A DNA stretch of 64,000 bases from Streptomyces filamentosus (GCF_014654895.1 NZ_BNBE01000002.1:558001-622000); one strand, 5' to 3'. Counted from the stretch's first letter, positions 49,921 through 59,691 are shown. Notes: a model not told the origin generated them from the letters alone. Made by a program: numbers and translations.

Positions 49921-51429
49921 TCACAGGCTCTGCGCCAGACGGTGGTACGCCTGGTTCCAGCGCAGCTCGCGGGTGAACCGCCGGACGGTGGTGTCCTCGT
50001 CGATGACGGCGAGTTCGGTCCGCAGCATCTCGGCGAGGTCGTCGAGTTCCTCGCCGACCAACGCGGTGGTCAGGACGGTGTGGTGCGGGGCTCCGGCCGT
50101 CAGCCACGCCTCGGTGGAGGTACGGAGGTCGGGCCGGGGCCGCCAGACGGCGCGGGCGACGGGGAGCGCGGGCAGCGGCTCGGGCGGGGCGACGACGTCG
50201 ATGCGGTTGGCGACGAGGCGGAACCGGTCGCCCATGTCGGCGAGTCCGACGACGACGGCCGGGCCGGGGTCGGCGTCGAAGACGAGGCGGACCGGGTCCT
50301 CCCGTCCGCCGATGCCCAGCGGGTGGATCTCGCAGGAGGGCCTGGCCGTCGTGATCGAGGGGCAGACCTCCAGCATGTGGGCGCCGAGGATGAGCTCCTG
50401 ACCGGGCGTCAGGTCGTAGGTGTAGTCCTCCATGAAGGAGGTGCCGCCGGGCAGCCCGTGGGACATGGCCTTGAGCGTGCGCAGCAGGGTGGAGGTCTTC
50501 CAGTCCCCTTCGCCGCCGAAGCCGTAGCCGTCGGCCATCAGGCGCTGCACGGCGAGGCCGGGCAGCTGGCGCAGGCCGCCGAGGTCCTCGAAGTTGGTGG
50601 TGAAGGCGCGGAAGCCGCCTTCGGTGAGGAAGGCGCGCAGGCCGGCCTCGATGCGGGCGGCGTAGCGCAGGGAGTCGTGGCGCTCGCCGCCGGGCCGCAG
50701 CTCGGGGGCGAGGGCGTAGAGGTCCTGGTACTCCTTGACGAGGGAGGTGACGGTGGACTCGTCCGCGGCGTCGACGGCGGCGACGAGGTCGTTGACGCCG
50801 TAGGTGTTGACGGAGACGCCGAACCGGAGCTGGGCCTCGACCTTGTCGCCCTCGGTGACGGCGACGTCGCGCATGTTGTCGCCGAAGCGGGCGAGCTTGA
50901 GGGTGGTGAGTTCGGCGCGTCCGGTGGCGGCGCGGGCCCAGCCGGCGATGCGGTCGACGACGTCGGGGGTGGAGACGTGGCCGGCCACGGTCTTGCGCGG
51001 GACGCCGAGGCGGGTCTGGACGAAGCCGAACTCGCGGTCGCCGTGGGCGGCCTGGTTCAGGTTCATGAAGTCCATGTCGATGGTGGACCAGGGCAGTGCG
51101 CGGTTGGCCTGGGTGTGCAGGTGCAGCAGCGGCTTGGCGAGGGCGTCGAGACCGGCGATCCACATCTTGGCCGGGGAGAAGGTGTGCATCCAGGCGATCA
51201 GGCCGACGCAGCGGTCGTCGGCGTTGGCCTCCAGACACGTCCTGCGGATGGCGGCGGCGTCGGTGAGGACCGGCTTCCACACCAGGCGGACGGTCATCCG
51301 GGGCTGGCCGGCGAGGGTGTCGCAGATGGAGCGGGACTGGTCGGCGACCTGGGCCAGGGTGTCGTCACCGTACAGGCCCTGGCTGCCGGTGAGGAACCAG
51401 ATCTCGCGGTCGGGCTGGGCGAGCGTCAT
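49921..51429 (-). CDS. araA: L-arabinose isomerase
   Basis: The 502-residue protein has the AraA landmarks: EIWFLTGSQGLYG at the start, GLIAWMHTFSPAKMWI near residue 75, the metal-site glutamates in GGEGDWKTST and SFMEDYTYDL (about 300-330) and histidines in GAHMLEV and GAPHHTVL. It interconverts L-arabinose and L-ribulose with manganese in the cytoplasm. ATG at 51429 has CGGAGG upstream. It lies 71 bases after araB in the same direction; that gap contains a run of nine G (51479-51487). Confidence 0.97.
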   Translation of the reverse strand: MTLAQPDREIWFLTGSQGLYGDDTLAQVADQSRSICDTLAGQPRMTVRLVWKPVLTDAAAIRRTCLEANADDRCVGLIAWMHTFSPAKMWIAGLDALAKPLLHLHTQANRALPWSTIDMDFMNLNQAAHGDREFGFVQTRLGVPRKTVAGHVSTPDVVDRIAGWARAATGRAELTTLKLARFGDNMRDVAVTEGDKVEAQLRFGVSVNTYGVNDLVAAVDAADESTVTSLVKEYQDLYALAPELRPGGERHDSLRYAARIEAGLRAFLTEGGFRAFTTNFEDLGGLRQLPGLAVQRLMADGYGFGGEGDWKTSTLLRTLKAMSHGLPGGTSFMEDYTYDLTPGQELILGAHMLEVCPSITTARPSCEIHPLGIGGREDPVRLVFDADPGPAVVVGLADMGDRFRLVANRIDVVAPPEPLPALPVARAVWRPRPDLRTSTEAWLTAGAPHHTVLTTALVGEELDDLAEMLRTELAVIDEDTTVRRFTRELRWNQAYHRLAQSL

Positions 51430-51500
51430 GTCGGGTGTGCTCCTCGGAGGTGCGGACGGGGAAGTCGGGCGGTCGGGAGGGGGGGGGAAGGGGTCGTCTG

Positions 51501-53207
51501 TCAGGCGTCGGCGGCGAGGCGTGCCGTGTTGCGGATGCGGCGCAGGCGGTGCAGGAGGAGGTCCGGGCCGGTGCCGAAGTGCTCGTGCAGGGCGCGGTAC
51601 TCGCCGAAGAGCTCGTCGTAGGCGTCCGCACGCGCGGGGTCGGGCAGGTACGCGTGGCGCCGGACGCTTCCCATGACGGCGGCGGCGGTACGGACGTCGG
51701 GGTGGGCGCCCGCGGCGACGGCGGCGTGGATGGCCGAGCCGAGCGCCGGGCCCTGCTCGGAGGTGCCGAGGGAGACGGGGCGGCGGAGCACGTCGGCGTA
51801 GATCTGCATGAGCAGCGCGTTCTTCTTCAGGCCGCCGGTGACGATGAACTCCTCGACGGGGACGCCGCCCTCCTCGAAGGTCTCGACGATCGTCCGGGTG
51901 CCGTAGGCGGTGGATTCGAGCAGGGCCCGGTAGACGTCCTCCGGGCGGGTGTCGAGGGTGAGGCCGGCGACGACGCCGGAGAGGTGGTGGTCGACCAGGG
52001 GGGAACGGTTGCCGTTCATCCAGTCCAGGGCGACCAGGCCGTGCGCGCCGACGGGCTGCCCGGCGGCCTTGCGGGTCAGGAGCTCGTGCAGGTCCTCGCC
52101 CGCCGCCTCCGCCTCGGCCCGGTAGTGCTCGGGGACGCCCTGGCGGAGCCACCAGGCGAAGATGTCGCCGACGGCGCTCTGGCCGGCCTCGTAGCCGTAG
52201 GAGCCCTCGACGATGCCGCCGTCGACGACCCCGCAGATGCCGGGGACCTCGGCGAGGGCGGCGCCGTTGAGGACGTGGCAGGTGGAGGTGCCCATAATGG
52301 CGAGCATCCGGCCGTTCTCGACGGCGCCCGCCGCGGGCGCGGCCACGTGGGCGTCGACGTTGCCGGCGGCGACCGCGATGCCCTCGGGCAGGCCCGTCCA
52401 GCGCGCCGCCCCGGCGCTCAGTCCGCCGACACGGGAACCCAGGGGGGACAGCGGGTGTTCCAGGCGCGTGGCGGGGAAGTCGGCGAAGTCCGGGTGGAGT
52501 CCGGCGAGGAAGGCGGGCGACGGGTAGGCGCCGTCCTGGTGGATGCCCTTGTAGCCGGCGGTGCAGGTGTTGCGGGACTCGGCGCCGGTCAGCTGCCAGA
52601 CGATCCAGTCGGCCGCCTCGATCCAGCGGGCGCAGGCGGCGTAGACGGCCGGGTCCTCCTCCAGGACCTGGAGGGCCTTGGCGTACTGCCATTCGGAGGA
52701 GATCTTGCCGCCGTACCGTGCGATCCACTTCTCGCCTCGGGCGTGGGCGAGGGCGTTGATGCGGTCGGCCTGCTCCTGGGCCGCGTGGTGCTTCCACAGT
52801 TTGGGCCAGGCGTGCGGGCGGTCGGCCCACTCGGGCGTCAGGGCGAGCGGGGTGCCGTCCGGGGTCGTCGGCAGGACCGTGCAGGCGGTGAAGTCGGTGG
52901 CGATGCCGATGACACGGACCGGGTCGGTCCCGGCGTCGGCGAGCGCCGCGGGGACGGCGGTGCGCAGGACGTCGCGCCAGTCCTCGGGGTGCTGGAGGGC
53001 CCAGTCGGGGGGCAGGGGGGCGCCGGTGGAGGGCAGGCGGTCCTCGATGACCGCGTGGCGGTACTCGTGGACCGCCGAGCCGAGTTCGGCGCCGTCCCGG
53101 ACCCTGACCACGACGGCGCGCCCCGAGAGGGTGCCGAAGTCGACTCCGATGGTGCACGCCTCGGGGTGGTGCCGGGCCGCGGGATCGGGGAGGGGGTGTG
53201 GGGTCAC
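51501..53207 (-). CDS. araB: L-ribulokinase
   Basis: The 568-residue FGGY-family kinase opens with TIGVDFGTLSGRAVVV (phosphate-binding motif), has MLAIMGTSTCHVL near residue 300 and VTGGLKKNALLMQIYADV near 445. It phosphorylates L-ribulose at C5 with ATP. The GTG at 53207 fits the family start; its ribosome site (GAGAGAGA) is mediocre. It is first in araB-araA-araD, and an AraR-type box lies about 95 bases upstream over a good promoter. Confidence 0.96.
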   Translation of the reverse strand: MTPHPLPDPAARHHPEACTIGVDFGTLSGRAVVVRVRDGAELGSAVHEYRHAVIEDRLPSTGAPLPPDWALQHPEDWRDVLRTAVPAALADAGTDPVRVIGIATDFTACTVLPTTPDGTPLALTPEWADRPHAWPKLWKHHAAQEQADRINALAHARGEKWIARYGGKISSEWQYAKALQVLEEDPAVYAACARWIEAADWIVWQLTGAESRNTCTAGYKGIHQDGAYPSPAFLAGLHPDFADFPATRLEHPLSPLGSRVGGLSAGAARWTGLPEGIAVAAGNVDAHVAAPAAGAVENGRMLAIMGTSTCHVLNGAALAEVPGICGVVDGGIVEGSYGYEAGQSAVGDIFAWWLRQGVPEHYRAEAEAAGEDLHELLTRKAAGQPVGAHGLVALDWMNGNRSPLVDHHLSGVVAGLTLDTRPEDVYRALLESTAYGTRTIVETFEEGGVPVEEFIVTGGLKKNALLMQIYADVLRRPVSLGTSEQGPALGSAIHAAVAAGAHPDVRTAAAVMGSVRRHAYLPDPARADAYDELFGEYRALHEHFGTGPDLLLHRLRRIRNTARLAADA

Positions 53208-53301
53208 GATGCGGTCTCTCTCGTCAGAGGCTGGGACGGGGTGAGGGCGGAGGCGGGGTGAGGGGGGCGGAGGAGGTGCGGACCGAGGGGGAGCACCCTG
53301 A

Positions 53302-53330
53302 TTGTTAACGCTCACAATTGAGGAGAACAA
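53302..53330 (-). promoter_or_regulatory. AraR-type operator over the araB promoter
   Basis: TTGTTAACGCTCACAA lies at 53302-53317. On the minus strand a -35 TTGTTC (53330-53325) and a -10 TAACAA (53307-53302) with a 17-base spacer overlap it, so a bound repressor would block initiation. The rest of the 357-base gap (to 53564) holds a second palindrome and no gene. Confidence 0.72.
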
Positions 53331-53380
53331 GAGGCGCGGGCAGTTCTGTCGGAGCATTCGCGAGAAATCGGGGGCTCCAA

Positions 53381-53392
53381 GTGAGCGCTCAC
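53381..53392. promoter_or_regulatory. Second palindrome upstream of araB
   Basis: GTGAGCGCTCAC is a perfect 12-base palindrome sharing the GAGCGCT core, centred 77 bases from the araB box. It may allow repressor looping. Confidence 0.55.
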
Positions 53393-53564
53393 CCGGATGC
53401 CCGGAGCAGGGCGGCGGAGGAGGACGGCGTACGTCCGCGCACGCCGAAGGGCCGGCGCACGGACCGGCCGGAGACCCTGGGGACTCCGGAGACCCCGGGC
53501 CCCGGAGAACGAGGTGGCGGCGGGGGGACGGCGACGGCCGGGCGCGGCGGGGCCGTCCGCCGCG

Positions 53565-54611
53565 TCAGCCCTCGCCGGAGGGGCGCGTGCTCGCGCGCAT
53601 GATCAGCTGTGGCTCCACCAGCAGGTGCTCGGCCTTCCGGGCGCGCCCCTCGATGTGGTCCACCAGGAGTCCGATGCTGCGGCGCCCGATGGCGGCGAAG
53701 TCCTGGCGGACCGTCGTCAGGGGCGGCGGGAAGTACTCGGCCTCCGGGATGTCGTCGAAGCCGGCGACGGCCACCTGCGCGGGGGTGCGGATCCCGCCCT
53801 CGCGCAGCGCCCGCAGGACGCCGAGGGCCATCTGGTCGTTGGCGACGAAGACGGCCGTGACCGGCGTCTCCCCGCGGCGGGCCAGGGCGAGTCCCGCGAG
53901 CTCCTGGCCCGCCCGGTACCCGGACAGCGGGCTCCAGTCGCCCGTCAGCACGCGGGGCGGCCGGACGCCGTTCTCCTCCAGGACGGCGCGCCAGCCCGCC
54001 GTACGGGCCTCGCTCTCCAGCCAGTCCTCCGGGCCCGCCACGTGCCACACGGTCCCGTGCCCGGCGGCGAGCAGGTGCTCCGTGACCATGCGGGCGCCGA
54101 GCTCCTGGTCGAGGGAGACGCCGGGCAGGTCCAGCCGGTGTCCGCCCTCCACCGTGACCACGGGGAAGGGCGCGTCCAGCTCGGCGAGCGCCTGCACGTG
54201 CGAGCGCTGCGGGGTGATGGCGACGACGCCCTCCACGCCCCAGGCCGCGAGGTGGTCGATGGCGTCCTTGAGCCCCTGCCCCGAGCCCGAGCGCAGGCTG
54301 ACGGTCGAGACGAGGTACCCCTCCTCCCGCGCCGCCTCCTCCAGGCCGGTGAGGGTGCTGGCGGGGCCGTACAGGGCGGTGTTGACGGCGATGACGCCCA
54401 GGGTCCGCGTCCGGCGCGTCACCAGGGCGCGCGCGGCGGAGTTGCGGCGGTAGCCCAGCCGCTCGATGGCCCGGGTGACCGTCTCCCGGGTGGCCGCGCG
54501 CACGTTGGGGTGGTCGCTCAGCACCCGGGAGACGGTCTGGTGGGAGACCCCCGCCTCTCGTGCGACGTCGGCCATCGTCGGCGGGCGGACGTCTTCCGCG
54601 GGCTGCGCCAC
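53565..54611 (-). CDS. araR: LacI-family repressor of L-arabinose genes
   Basis: The 348-residue protein has the LacI DNA-binding domain (about residues 11-60; TMADVAREAGVSHQTVSRVLS and AARALVTRRTRTLG) and the effector domain with VFVANDQMALGVLRALRE and VAGFDDIPEAEYFPPPLTTVRQ. It sits between araBAD and galM/importer in the same direction. A box of the type TTGTGAGCGCTAACAA lies upstream of it and of both flanking operons, so it is the obvious arabinose repressor, autoregulated. The GTG start has GGAGGCG upstream. It is unrelated in type to GntR-like AraR of Bacillus. Confidence 0.88.
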   Translation of the reverse strand: MAQPAEDVRPPTMADVAREAGVSHQTVSRVLSDHPNVRAATRETVTRAIERLGYRRNSAARALVTRRTRTLGVIAVNTALYGPASTLTGLEEAAREEGYLVSTVSLRSGSGQGLKDAIDHLAAWGVEGVVAITPQRSHVQALAELDAPFPVVTVEGGHRLDLPGVSLDQELGARMVTEHLLAAGHGTVWHVAGPEDWLESEARTAGWRAVLEENGVRPPRVLTGDWSPLSGYRAGQELAGLALARRGETPVTAVFVANDQMALGVLRALREGGIRTPAQVAVAGFDDIPEAEYFPPPLTTVRQDFAAIGRRSIGLLVDHIEGRARKAEHLLVEPQLIMRASTRPSGEG

Positions 54612-54671
54612 GTTCGCCTCCCTTCTCCCTGCTTGCGGCTGCTTGTCGATGCGAGAAAAACCTTAGCGCTT

Positions 54672-54701
54672 CTTGTATCACGCGTTTGTGAGCGCTAACA
54701 A
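54672..54701 (-). promoter_or_regulatory. AraR-type operator and promoter of araR
   Basis: TTGTGAGCGCTAACAA (54686-54701) is almost a perfect palindrome. On the minus strand it overlaps a -35 TTGTTA (54701-54696); a -10 TACAAG follows at 54677-54672 with an 18-base spacer. This implies autoregulation. Confidence 0.72.
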
Positions 54702-54852
54702 TCCAGCTCGGCCGGGGCGTCGGCACCCCTGGTGGCCCGACCGGAACGGCGCCGTTCCGGTGGTGCGCGGGGCGGGCGTCCGGCGCCGCTCCGCGCGGCG
54801 GCCGTGCCCGCGGTCCCCCGCCGGCGGGGACGGCCGTCGTGTCCGTGCGCGG

Positions 54853-55938
54853 TCAGTCGCGCGTGCCGAACCGCAGGACCGTTCTCGACCGGTACTCGTC
54901 GCCGGGGCGCAGCACGGTGGACGGGTCGTCGGGGCGGTTCGGGGAGTCGGGGAAGTGCTGGGTCTCCAGGGCGACGCCGGCGCTCGCCCGGTAGGGCGTG
55001 CCGCTCTTGCCGAGGACGGATCCGTCGAACTGGCCCCCGGTGTAGACCTGGAGCCCGGGCTCGGTGGTCAGCACCTCCAGACGGCGGCCGGTGGCGGGGG
55101 CGTACAGGACGGCGGCCCGGCGCGGTGCCTCGCCGTCGCGCGCGTGCAGGACGAAGTTGTGGTCGTATCCGCCGTCCGCGCCGGGGCGGGCCAGGGCCTC
55201 GGCGATGCCGAGCGGGCGGCGGAGGTCGAACGCGGTGCCGGTCACGGGGCGGTGGCCCCCGGTGGGGATCAGGTCCTCGTCGACGGGCGTGTAGCGGTCG
55301 GCGTCGACGGTCAGTTCGTGGCCGAGGACGTCGCCGGCCGCCTCGCCCTCCAGGTTGAAGTAGGCGTGGTTGGTCAGGTTGACCGGGGTGGGGGCGTCGG
55401 TGAACGCCGAGTAGGAGAAGGTGAGTTCCTTGTCGCGGCCGATGAGGACGCCGACGGTGACGTGGAGGTCGCCCGGGAAGCCCTGGTCGCCGTCGGGGCT
55501 GCGGAGGTGCAGGAGGACGCCGGTCAGGGCGGGGGTGTGGACGCTCTCGGCCTCCCAGAGCCGGGTGTCGAAGCCGTCGGTCCCGCCGTGCAGGCTGTGG
55601 CCGTCGTCCTGGGTGGTCAGCCGGTACGTCTCGCCGTCCAGGGAGAACCGGCCGCGGGCGATGCGGTTGGCGTAGCGGCCGACGGTGGAGCCGAAGTACC
55701 GGGCGGTGTCGGCGGTGCGGGCCGGGTCGCGCGGGGCGAGGACGACGTCGGCCGGGATGCCGTGCCGGTCCGGTGCCCACAGGGCGTGGAGGCGGGCGCC
55801 GAGGGTGTGCACCTCCGCCGTGAGGCCGCCGGGGAAGCCGAAGATCCAGCGTTCCCCGGGACCGGTGGCGGGGAGGCGGAGCGGCGGACCGCCGGTGAAG
55901 GAGGGCGGGGTGGAGGACCGGCGGGTGGACGGGTTCAT
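54853..55938 (-). CDS. galM: Aldose 1-epimerase
   Basis: The 361-residue protein has the galactose-mutarotase fold markers: GRYANRIARGRFSLDG near residue 85, HSLHGG near 113, the catalytic histidine in LTNHAYFNLEG near 186 and glutamate in ALETQHFPDSPN near 325. It interconverts alpha and beta anomers of aldoses, here presumably L-arabinose entering through the adjacent importer. GAAGGAA precedes the ATG. It is the last gene after the importer in one direction (83 bases after the second permease). Confidence 0.93.
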   Translation of the reverse strand: MNPSTRRSSTPPSFTGGPPLRLPATGPGERWIFGFPGGLTAEVHTLGARLHALWAPDRHGIPADVVLAPRDPARTADTARYFGSTVGRYANRIARGRFSLDGETYRLTTQDDGHSLHGGTDGFDTRLWEAESVHTPALTGVLLHLRSPDGDQGFPGDLHVTVGVLIGRDKELTFSYSAFTDAPTPVNLTNHAYFNLEGEAAGDVLGHELTVDADRYTPVDEDLIPTGGHRPVTGTAFDLRRPLGIAEALARPGADGGYDHNFVLHARDGEAPRRAAVLYAPATGRRLEVLTTEPGLQVYTGGQFDGSVLGKSGTPYRASAGVALETQHFPDSPNRPDDPSTVLRPGDEYRSRTVLRFGTRD

Positions 55939-56021
55939 GGGGGTTCCTTCGCGGGAGTGCGGCACGGCCGGGGAGGGGCGCGAGGCCCCGCTTCCCCGGC
56001 CGTGGTCGTTCTGGTGGTCGG

Positions 56022-57020
56022 TCAGTGCTCTGTCCGGGATCCGCCGAAGAGCCGCTGGAGGAGGATGAAGACGAACAGCAGCCCGCCGATGACGATGCGC
56101 GTCCACCAGGAGCTGAGCGTGCCCTGGAAGCTGATGATCGTCTGGATCAGGCCGAGGACCGTCACGCCGAGCGCGGTGCCCAGGACGAAACCGGAACCGC
56201 CGGTCAGCAGCGTCCCGCCGATCACCGCGGCCGCGATGGCGTCGAGTTCCATGCCGACGGCGTGGAGGGCGTAGCCGGACAGCATGTAGAAGGTCAGCAG
56301 CAGGCCGCCGAGGGCGGAGCACAGGCCGCTCACGGCGTACACCATGACCTTGGTGCGTCCCACGGGCAGGCCCATGAGGCGGGCGGAGGACTCGTTGCCG
56401 CCGAGGGCGTAGACGGTACGGCCGAAGCGGGTGTGGTGGAGGACGACGAAGGCGAGCGCCAGGACGACCAGGGCGATGACCACGGCGGGCGAGACGAACA
56501 GGCCGCCGGGCAGCAGCACCCGGGTCTGGGCGATCGTCGTGGTTGTCGGGTCCGTGATCGAGATGGACTCGGTGCTGATCATGTAGCAGAGGCCGCGGGC
56601 GAGGAACATGCCCGCGAGGGTGACGATGAAGGGCTGGATCTCGAAGGCGTGGATCACCCACCCCATGAGGGCGCCGCCGCCCGCTCCCACCAGCAGGACC
56701 ACCGGCACCGCCGCGGCGAGCGGGAGGCCGTTCTGCTCGACGAGCCAGGCGGTCAGCATGGTCGACAGGGCCACCATGGAGCCGACCGAGAGGTCGATGC
56801 CGCCGGTGAGGATGACGAAGGTCGTGCCGATCGCCACGACGAGCAGGAAGCCGTTGTCGATGAGGACGTTGAGCAGGACCTGCGCGGAGAAGAAGCCTTC
56901 GTACTGCAAGGAGCCGACCGAGAACATCGCGACCAGGAGCGTGGCCGTCACCATGAGCGGCAGGCGGGCGGCGTGGCGCGCGGAGAAGCGCTGGAGCGGC
57001 TTGGTGAGGGTGGTGCTCAC
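56022..57020 (-). CDS. yjfF: CUT2 sugar ABC permease, YjfF-like
   Basis: The 332-residue protein closely follows E. coli YjfF: GTTFVILTGGIDLSVGSMVAL near residue 65, FIVTLAGMFLARGLCYMIS, GYALHAVGMELDAIAAAVIGG, and the C-terminal FQGTLSSWWTRIVIGGLLF. It pairs with the YtfT-like permease as a heterodimer. In E. coli the system imports galactofuranose; relatives serve L-arabinose in other bacteria, which fits this locus. The GTG start overlaps the upstream permease by four bases. Confidence 0.92.
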   Translation of the reverse strand: MSTTLTKPLQRFSARHAARLPLMVTATLLVAMFSVGSLQYEGFFSAQVLLNVLIDNGFLLVVAIGTTFVILTGGIDLSVGSMVALSTMLTAWLVEQNGLPLAAAVPVVLLVGAGGGALMGWVIHAFEIQPFIVTLAGMFLARGLCYMISTESISITDPTTTTIAQTRVLLPGGLFVSPAVVIALVVLALAFVVLHHTRFGRTVYALGGNESSARLMGLPVGRTKVMVYAVSGLCSALGGLLLTFYMLSGYALHAVGMELDAIAAAVIGGTLLTGGSGFVLGTALGVTVLGLIQTIISFQGTLSSWWTRIVIGGLLFVFILLQRLFGGSRTEH

Positions 57021-58132
57021 GAGTGGACCTCCTGCCGGCGGGCCGCCGGGTCGCCGGCCGCGGGGGCCGGGTCGGGGGCGGCCGGGCGGCGACGGCGTGA
57101 GAGTCGCGCGCGGAACACGGGCGACTGGGCGAGGCAGACGACGATGACGACCAGGGCCTTGAAGACGAGGGTGGTCTCCGGCGGTACGCCGAGGGTGTAG
57201 ATCGTGGTGGAGAGGGTCTGGATGACGAGGGCGCCCAGGACGGTGCCGCCGAGGGAGAAGCGGCCGCCGGTGAGGGCGGTGCCGCCGATGACCACGGCGA
57301 GGATCGCGTCGAGTTCGATCCACAGGCCCGCGTTGTTGCCGTCGGCGCTGGAGACGTTGGAGCTGATCATCAGGCCGGCCACCGCGGCGCACACGGCGCT
57401 CACCACGTAGACCATGACGAGGAGTCCGGCCGCCCGGATGCCGACGAGCCGGCTCGCGACCGGGTTGCCGCCCACCGATTCGACGAGCATGCCGAGCGCG
57501 GTGCGCCGGGTGACGAGGGAGGTGACGGCGACGAGGACCGCGGCGAGGAGGACGGCGAAGGGGAGGGTGAGCCAGTAGCCGCCGCCGATCATCTTGTAGG
57601 CGCTGCTGGACACGCTGATGATCTGGCCGTCGGTGATCAGCTGGGCCACGCCGCGCCCGGCGACCATGAGGACCAGGGTGGCGACGATGGGCTGGACGCC
57701 GAGCCGGGCGACGAGGAAGCCGTTGAGGAGGCCGATCGCGGCGGCCACGCCGACCGCGAGCGCGATCGCGGTCAGGACGGTGGAGAGGCTTCCGGGGTCC
57801 TTCGCGGTGGCGATGTGCTCGCACGCGAGGGCTCCGGCGATGGCGACCGTCGAGCCGACCGAGAGGTCGATGCCCCGGGTGGCGATGACCAGCGTCATCC
57901 CGAGGGACACCAGGATCAGGGGGGCGCCGAACTGGAGGATGTCGATCAGGCTGCCGTAGAGGTGTCCGTTCTGGACGCGTACGGCGAAGAAGTCGTGGGT
58001 GAGCGCGAGGTTCCCCAGCAGCAGCACGGCCAGCACGGCGGCGGGCCAGAACAGCCGGTGCTCGGTGAGCCGCCGCGCGCCGCGCGTCCGGGCCGGACGC
58101 CCCCCGGCGCCGGTGTCGTCAAGTGGTGTCAT
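57017..58132 (-). CDS. ytfT: CUT2 sugar ABC permease, YtfT-like
   Basis: The 371-residue protein resembles E. coli YtfT: GSLIDILQFGAPLILVSLGM followed by TLVIATRGIDLSVGSTVAI near residue 70, TLVLMVAGRGVAQLITDGQI, and ADGNNAGLWIELDAILAVV near 265. About 35 extra C-terminal residues are Pro/Ala/Arg-rich. It overlaps the ATPase gene upstream and YjfF downstream by ATGA/GTGA, so the subunits are co-translated. Confidence 0.92.
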   Translation of the reverse strand: MTPLDDTGAGGRPARTRGARRLTEHRLFWPAAVLAVLLLGNLALTHDFFAVRVQNGHLYGSLIDILQFGAPLILVSLGMTLVIATRGIDLSVGSTVAIAGALACEHIATAKDPGSLSTVLTAIALAVGVAAAIGLLNGFLVARLGVQPIVATLVLMVAGRGVAQLITDGQIISVSSSAYKMIGGGYWLTLPFAVLLAAVLVAVTSLVTRRTALGMLVESVGGNPVASRLVGIRAAGLLVMVYVVSAVCAAVAGLMISSNVSSADGNNAGLWIELDAILAVVIGGTALTGGRFSLGGTVLGALVIQTLSTTIYTLGVPPETTLVFKALVVIVVCLAQSPVFRARLSRRRRPAAPDPAPAAGDPAARRQEVHS

Positions 58133-59691
58133 GAGGTGGCTCCGGTGGCGATGGCGCCCAGGATCCGGTCGGGCGTCAGGGTCGTGTCGTTGGGGAGGGT
58201 GGCGACGAGCCGGTGGTCGCGCAGCACGCCGACCCGGTGGCTCAGCCGCAGTACCTCCTCCAGCTCGGCGGAGATGAAGAGGACCGCGGTGCCCTCCGCG
58301 GCCAGGCGGGTGACGAGTCGCTGGATCTCCGTCTTGGCACCGATGTCGATGCCCCGGGTGGGCTCGTCCAGGATCAGCAGCTCGGGGTCGGTGAGCAGCC
58401 AGCGGGCGAGGAGCACCTTCTGCTGGTTGCCTCCGCTGAGGTTGCGGACCTGGGCCTCGGGGGCGGCCGGGCGGATGTCGAGGGTCTCGATCCAGCGGGC
58501 GGCGATCTCGTCCTGCCGGGCTCGGGAGAGGGGCCTGGTCCAGCCGCGCGCGGCCTGGAGGGCGAGCACGATGTTCTCGCGGACCGTGAGTTCGCCGATC
58601 AGGCCCTCCGCCTTGCGGTTCTCCGAGCAGAAGGCGATCTTGTGGGCGATGGCGGCGCGGGGGGAGCGCAGGGCGGCGCGTTCGCCGTGGATCCGCAGTT
58701 CGCCGCCGTCGGCGTGGTCGGCGCCGAAGAGCAGGCGGGCGGCCTCGGTCCGTCCGGATCCGAGGAGTCCGGCCAGGCCGATCACCTCGCCGCGGTGGAT
58801 GTCCAGGTCGTACGGCTGGATGGAGCCGGTCCGGGCGAGCCCGCGGGCGCTGAGGAAGGGCGTCTCCGCGGACTCGGGGGTGGCGGCGGTGCCGGTGTGG
58901 GAGGTCTCGGCCAGCTCGTCGAGGGTGTTCAGTTCGCTGCCGACCATGCGGTGGACCAGGGTGACGGGGGTCAGTTCGTCGATCCGGTACTCGCCTTCGA
59001 GGCGGCCGTTGCGCAGGACGGTCACCCGGTCGCACAGGTCGAAGACCTGGTCGAGGAAGTGGGTGACGAAGAGGATCGCGACGCCCCGGTCGCGGAGCCG
59101 GCGGACCAGGGCGAAGAGCTGGGCGACCTCGTCGCGGTCGAGGCTGGAGGTGGGTTCGTCGAGGACGAGCACCTTCGCCCGGACGTCCACGGCGCGGACG
59201 ATCGCGACGAGTTGCTGGACGGCGAGGGAGTGGGCGCTCAGCGGCCGGCGGACGTCGAGGTCGAGTTCCAGTTCGGTGATGAGCTGCGCGGCGCGGCGAT
59301 GGAGGGCCGACCAGTGGACGAGACCGAAGCGCCGCGGTTCACGGCCGACGAGGATGTTCTCGGCGACGGAGAGGTTGGGGCACAGGTTCACCTCCTGGTA
59401 GACCGTGCTGATTCCGGCGTGCTGGGCTTCCAGGGGTTCGGCGAACCGGCGGGGGGTGCCGTCGACGGTGACCGTTCCCGCGTCGGGCGGGTGGACCCCG
59501 GTGAGCACCTTGATGAGGGTCGACTTGCCCGCGCCGTTCTCGCCCATCAGCGCGTGGACCTCGCCGGGGAAGAGGCGGAGGTCCACGCCGTCGAGGGCGA
59601 GGACGCCGGGGAACGCCTTGCGGACGCCGCGGGCCTCCAGGACCGGACGGCCGGCGGGGGTGGGTGTGCGGGGGGTGGGTGGGGCTGTCAT
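58129..59691 (-). CDS. ytfR: CUT2 sugar ABC ATPase, double cassette (YtfR-like)
   Basis: The 520-residue protein has two ABC cassettes. The first has Walker A GENGAGKST near residue 52 and Walker B VLVLDEPTSSLD; the second has a degenerate Walker A region (GLLGSGRTEAARLL near 307) and an intact signature LSGGNQQKVLLARWL near 420, typical of RbsA/YtfR proteins. It energises the YtfT/YjfF permeases. The start fits the family, and a proline-rich stretch of 15 residues precedes the first cassette. It lies 66 bases after the binding-protein gene. Confidence 0.94.
   Translation of the reverse strand: MTAPPTPRTPTPAGRPVLEARGVRKAFPGVLALDGVDLRLFPGEVHALMGENGAGKSTLIKVLTGVHPPDAGTVTVDGTPRRFAEPLEAQHAGISTVYQEVNLCPNLSVAENILVGREPRRFGLVHWSALHRRAAQLITELELDLDVRRPLSAHSLAVQQLVAIVRAVDVRAKVLVLDEPTSSLDRDEVAQLFALVRRLRDRGVAILFVTHFLDQVFDLCDRVTVLRNGRLEGEYRIDELTPVTLVHRMVGSELNTLDELAETSHTGTAATPESAETPFLSARGLARTGSIQPYDLDIHRGEVIGLAGLLGSGRTEAARLLFGADHADGGELRIHGERAALRSPRAAIAHKIAFCSENRKAEGLIGELTVRENIVLALQAARGWTRPLSRARQDEIAARWIETLDIRPAAPEAQVRNLSGGNQQKVLLARWLLTDPELLILDEPTRGIDIGAKTEIQRLVTRLAAEGTAVLFISAELEEVLRLSHRVGVLRDHRLVATLPNDTTLTPDRILGAIATGATS

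Noticed and set aside
51479..51487. Run of nine G between araB and araA as a phase-variation tract
   Set aside because: It lies in an intergenic gap and does not alter a reading frame. Homopolymer runs of this length occur by composition in such GC-rich DNA.
52291..52296. TTA triplet in araB
   Set aside because: On the coding strand it spans ATT-ATG and is out of frame, so it is not a bldA codon.
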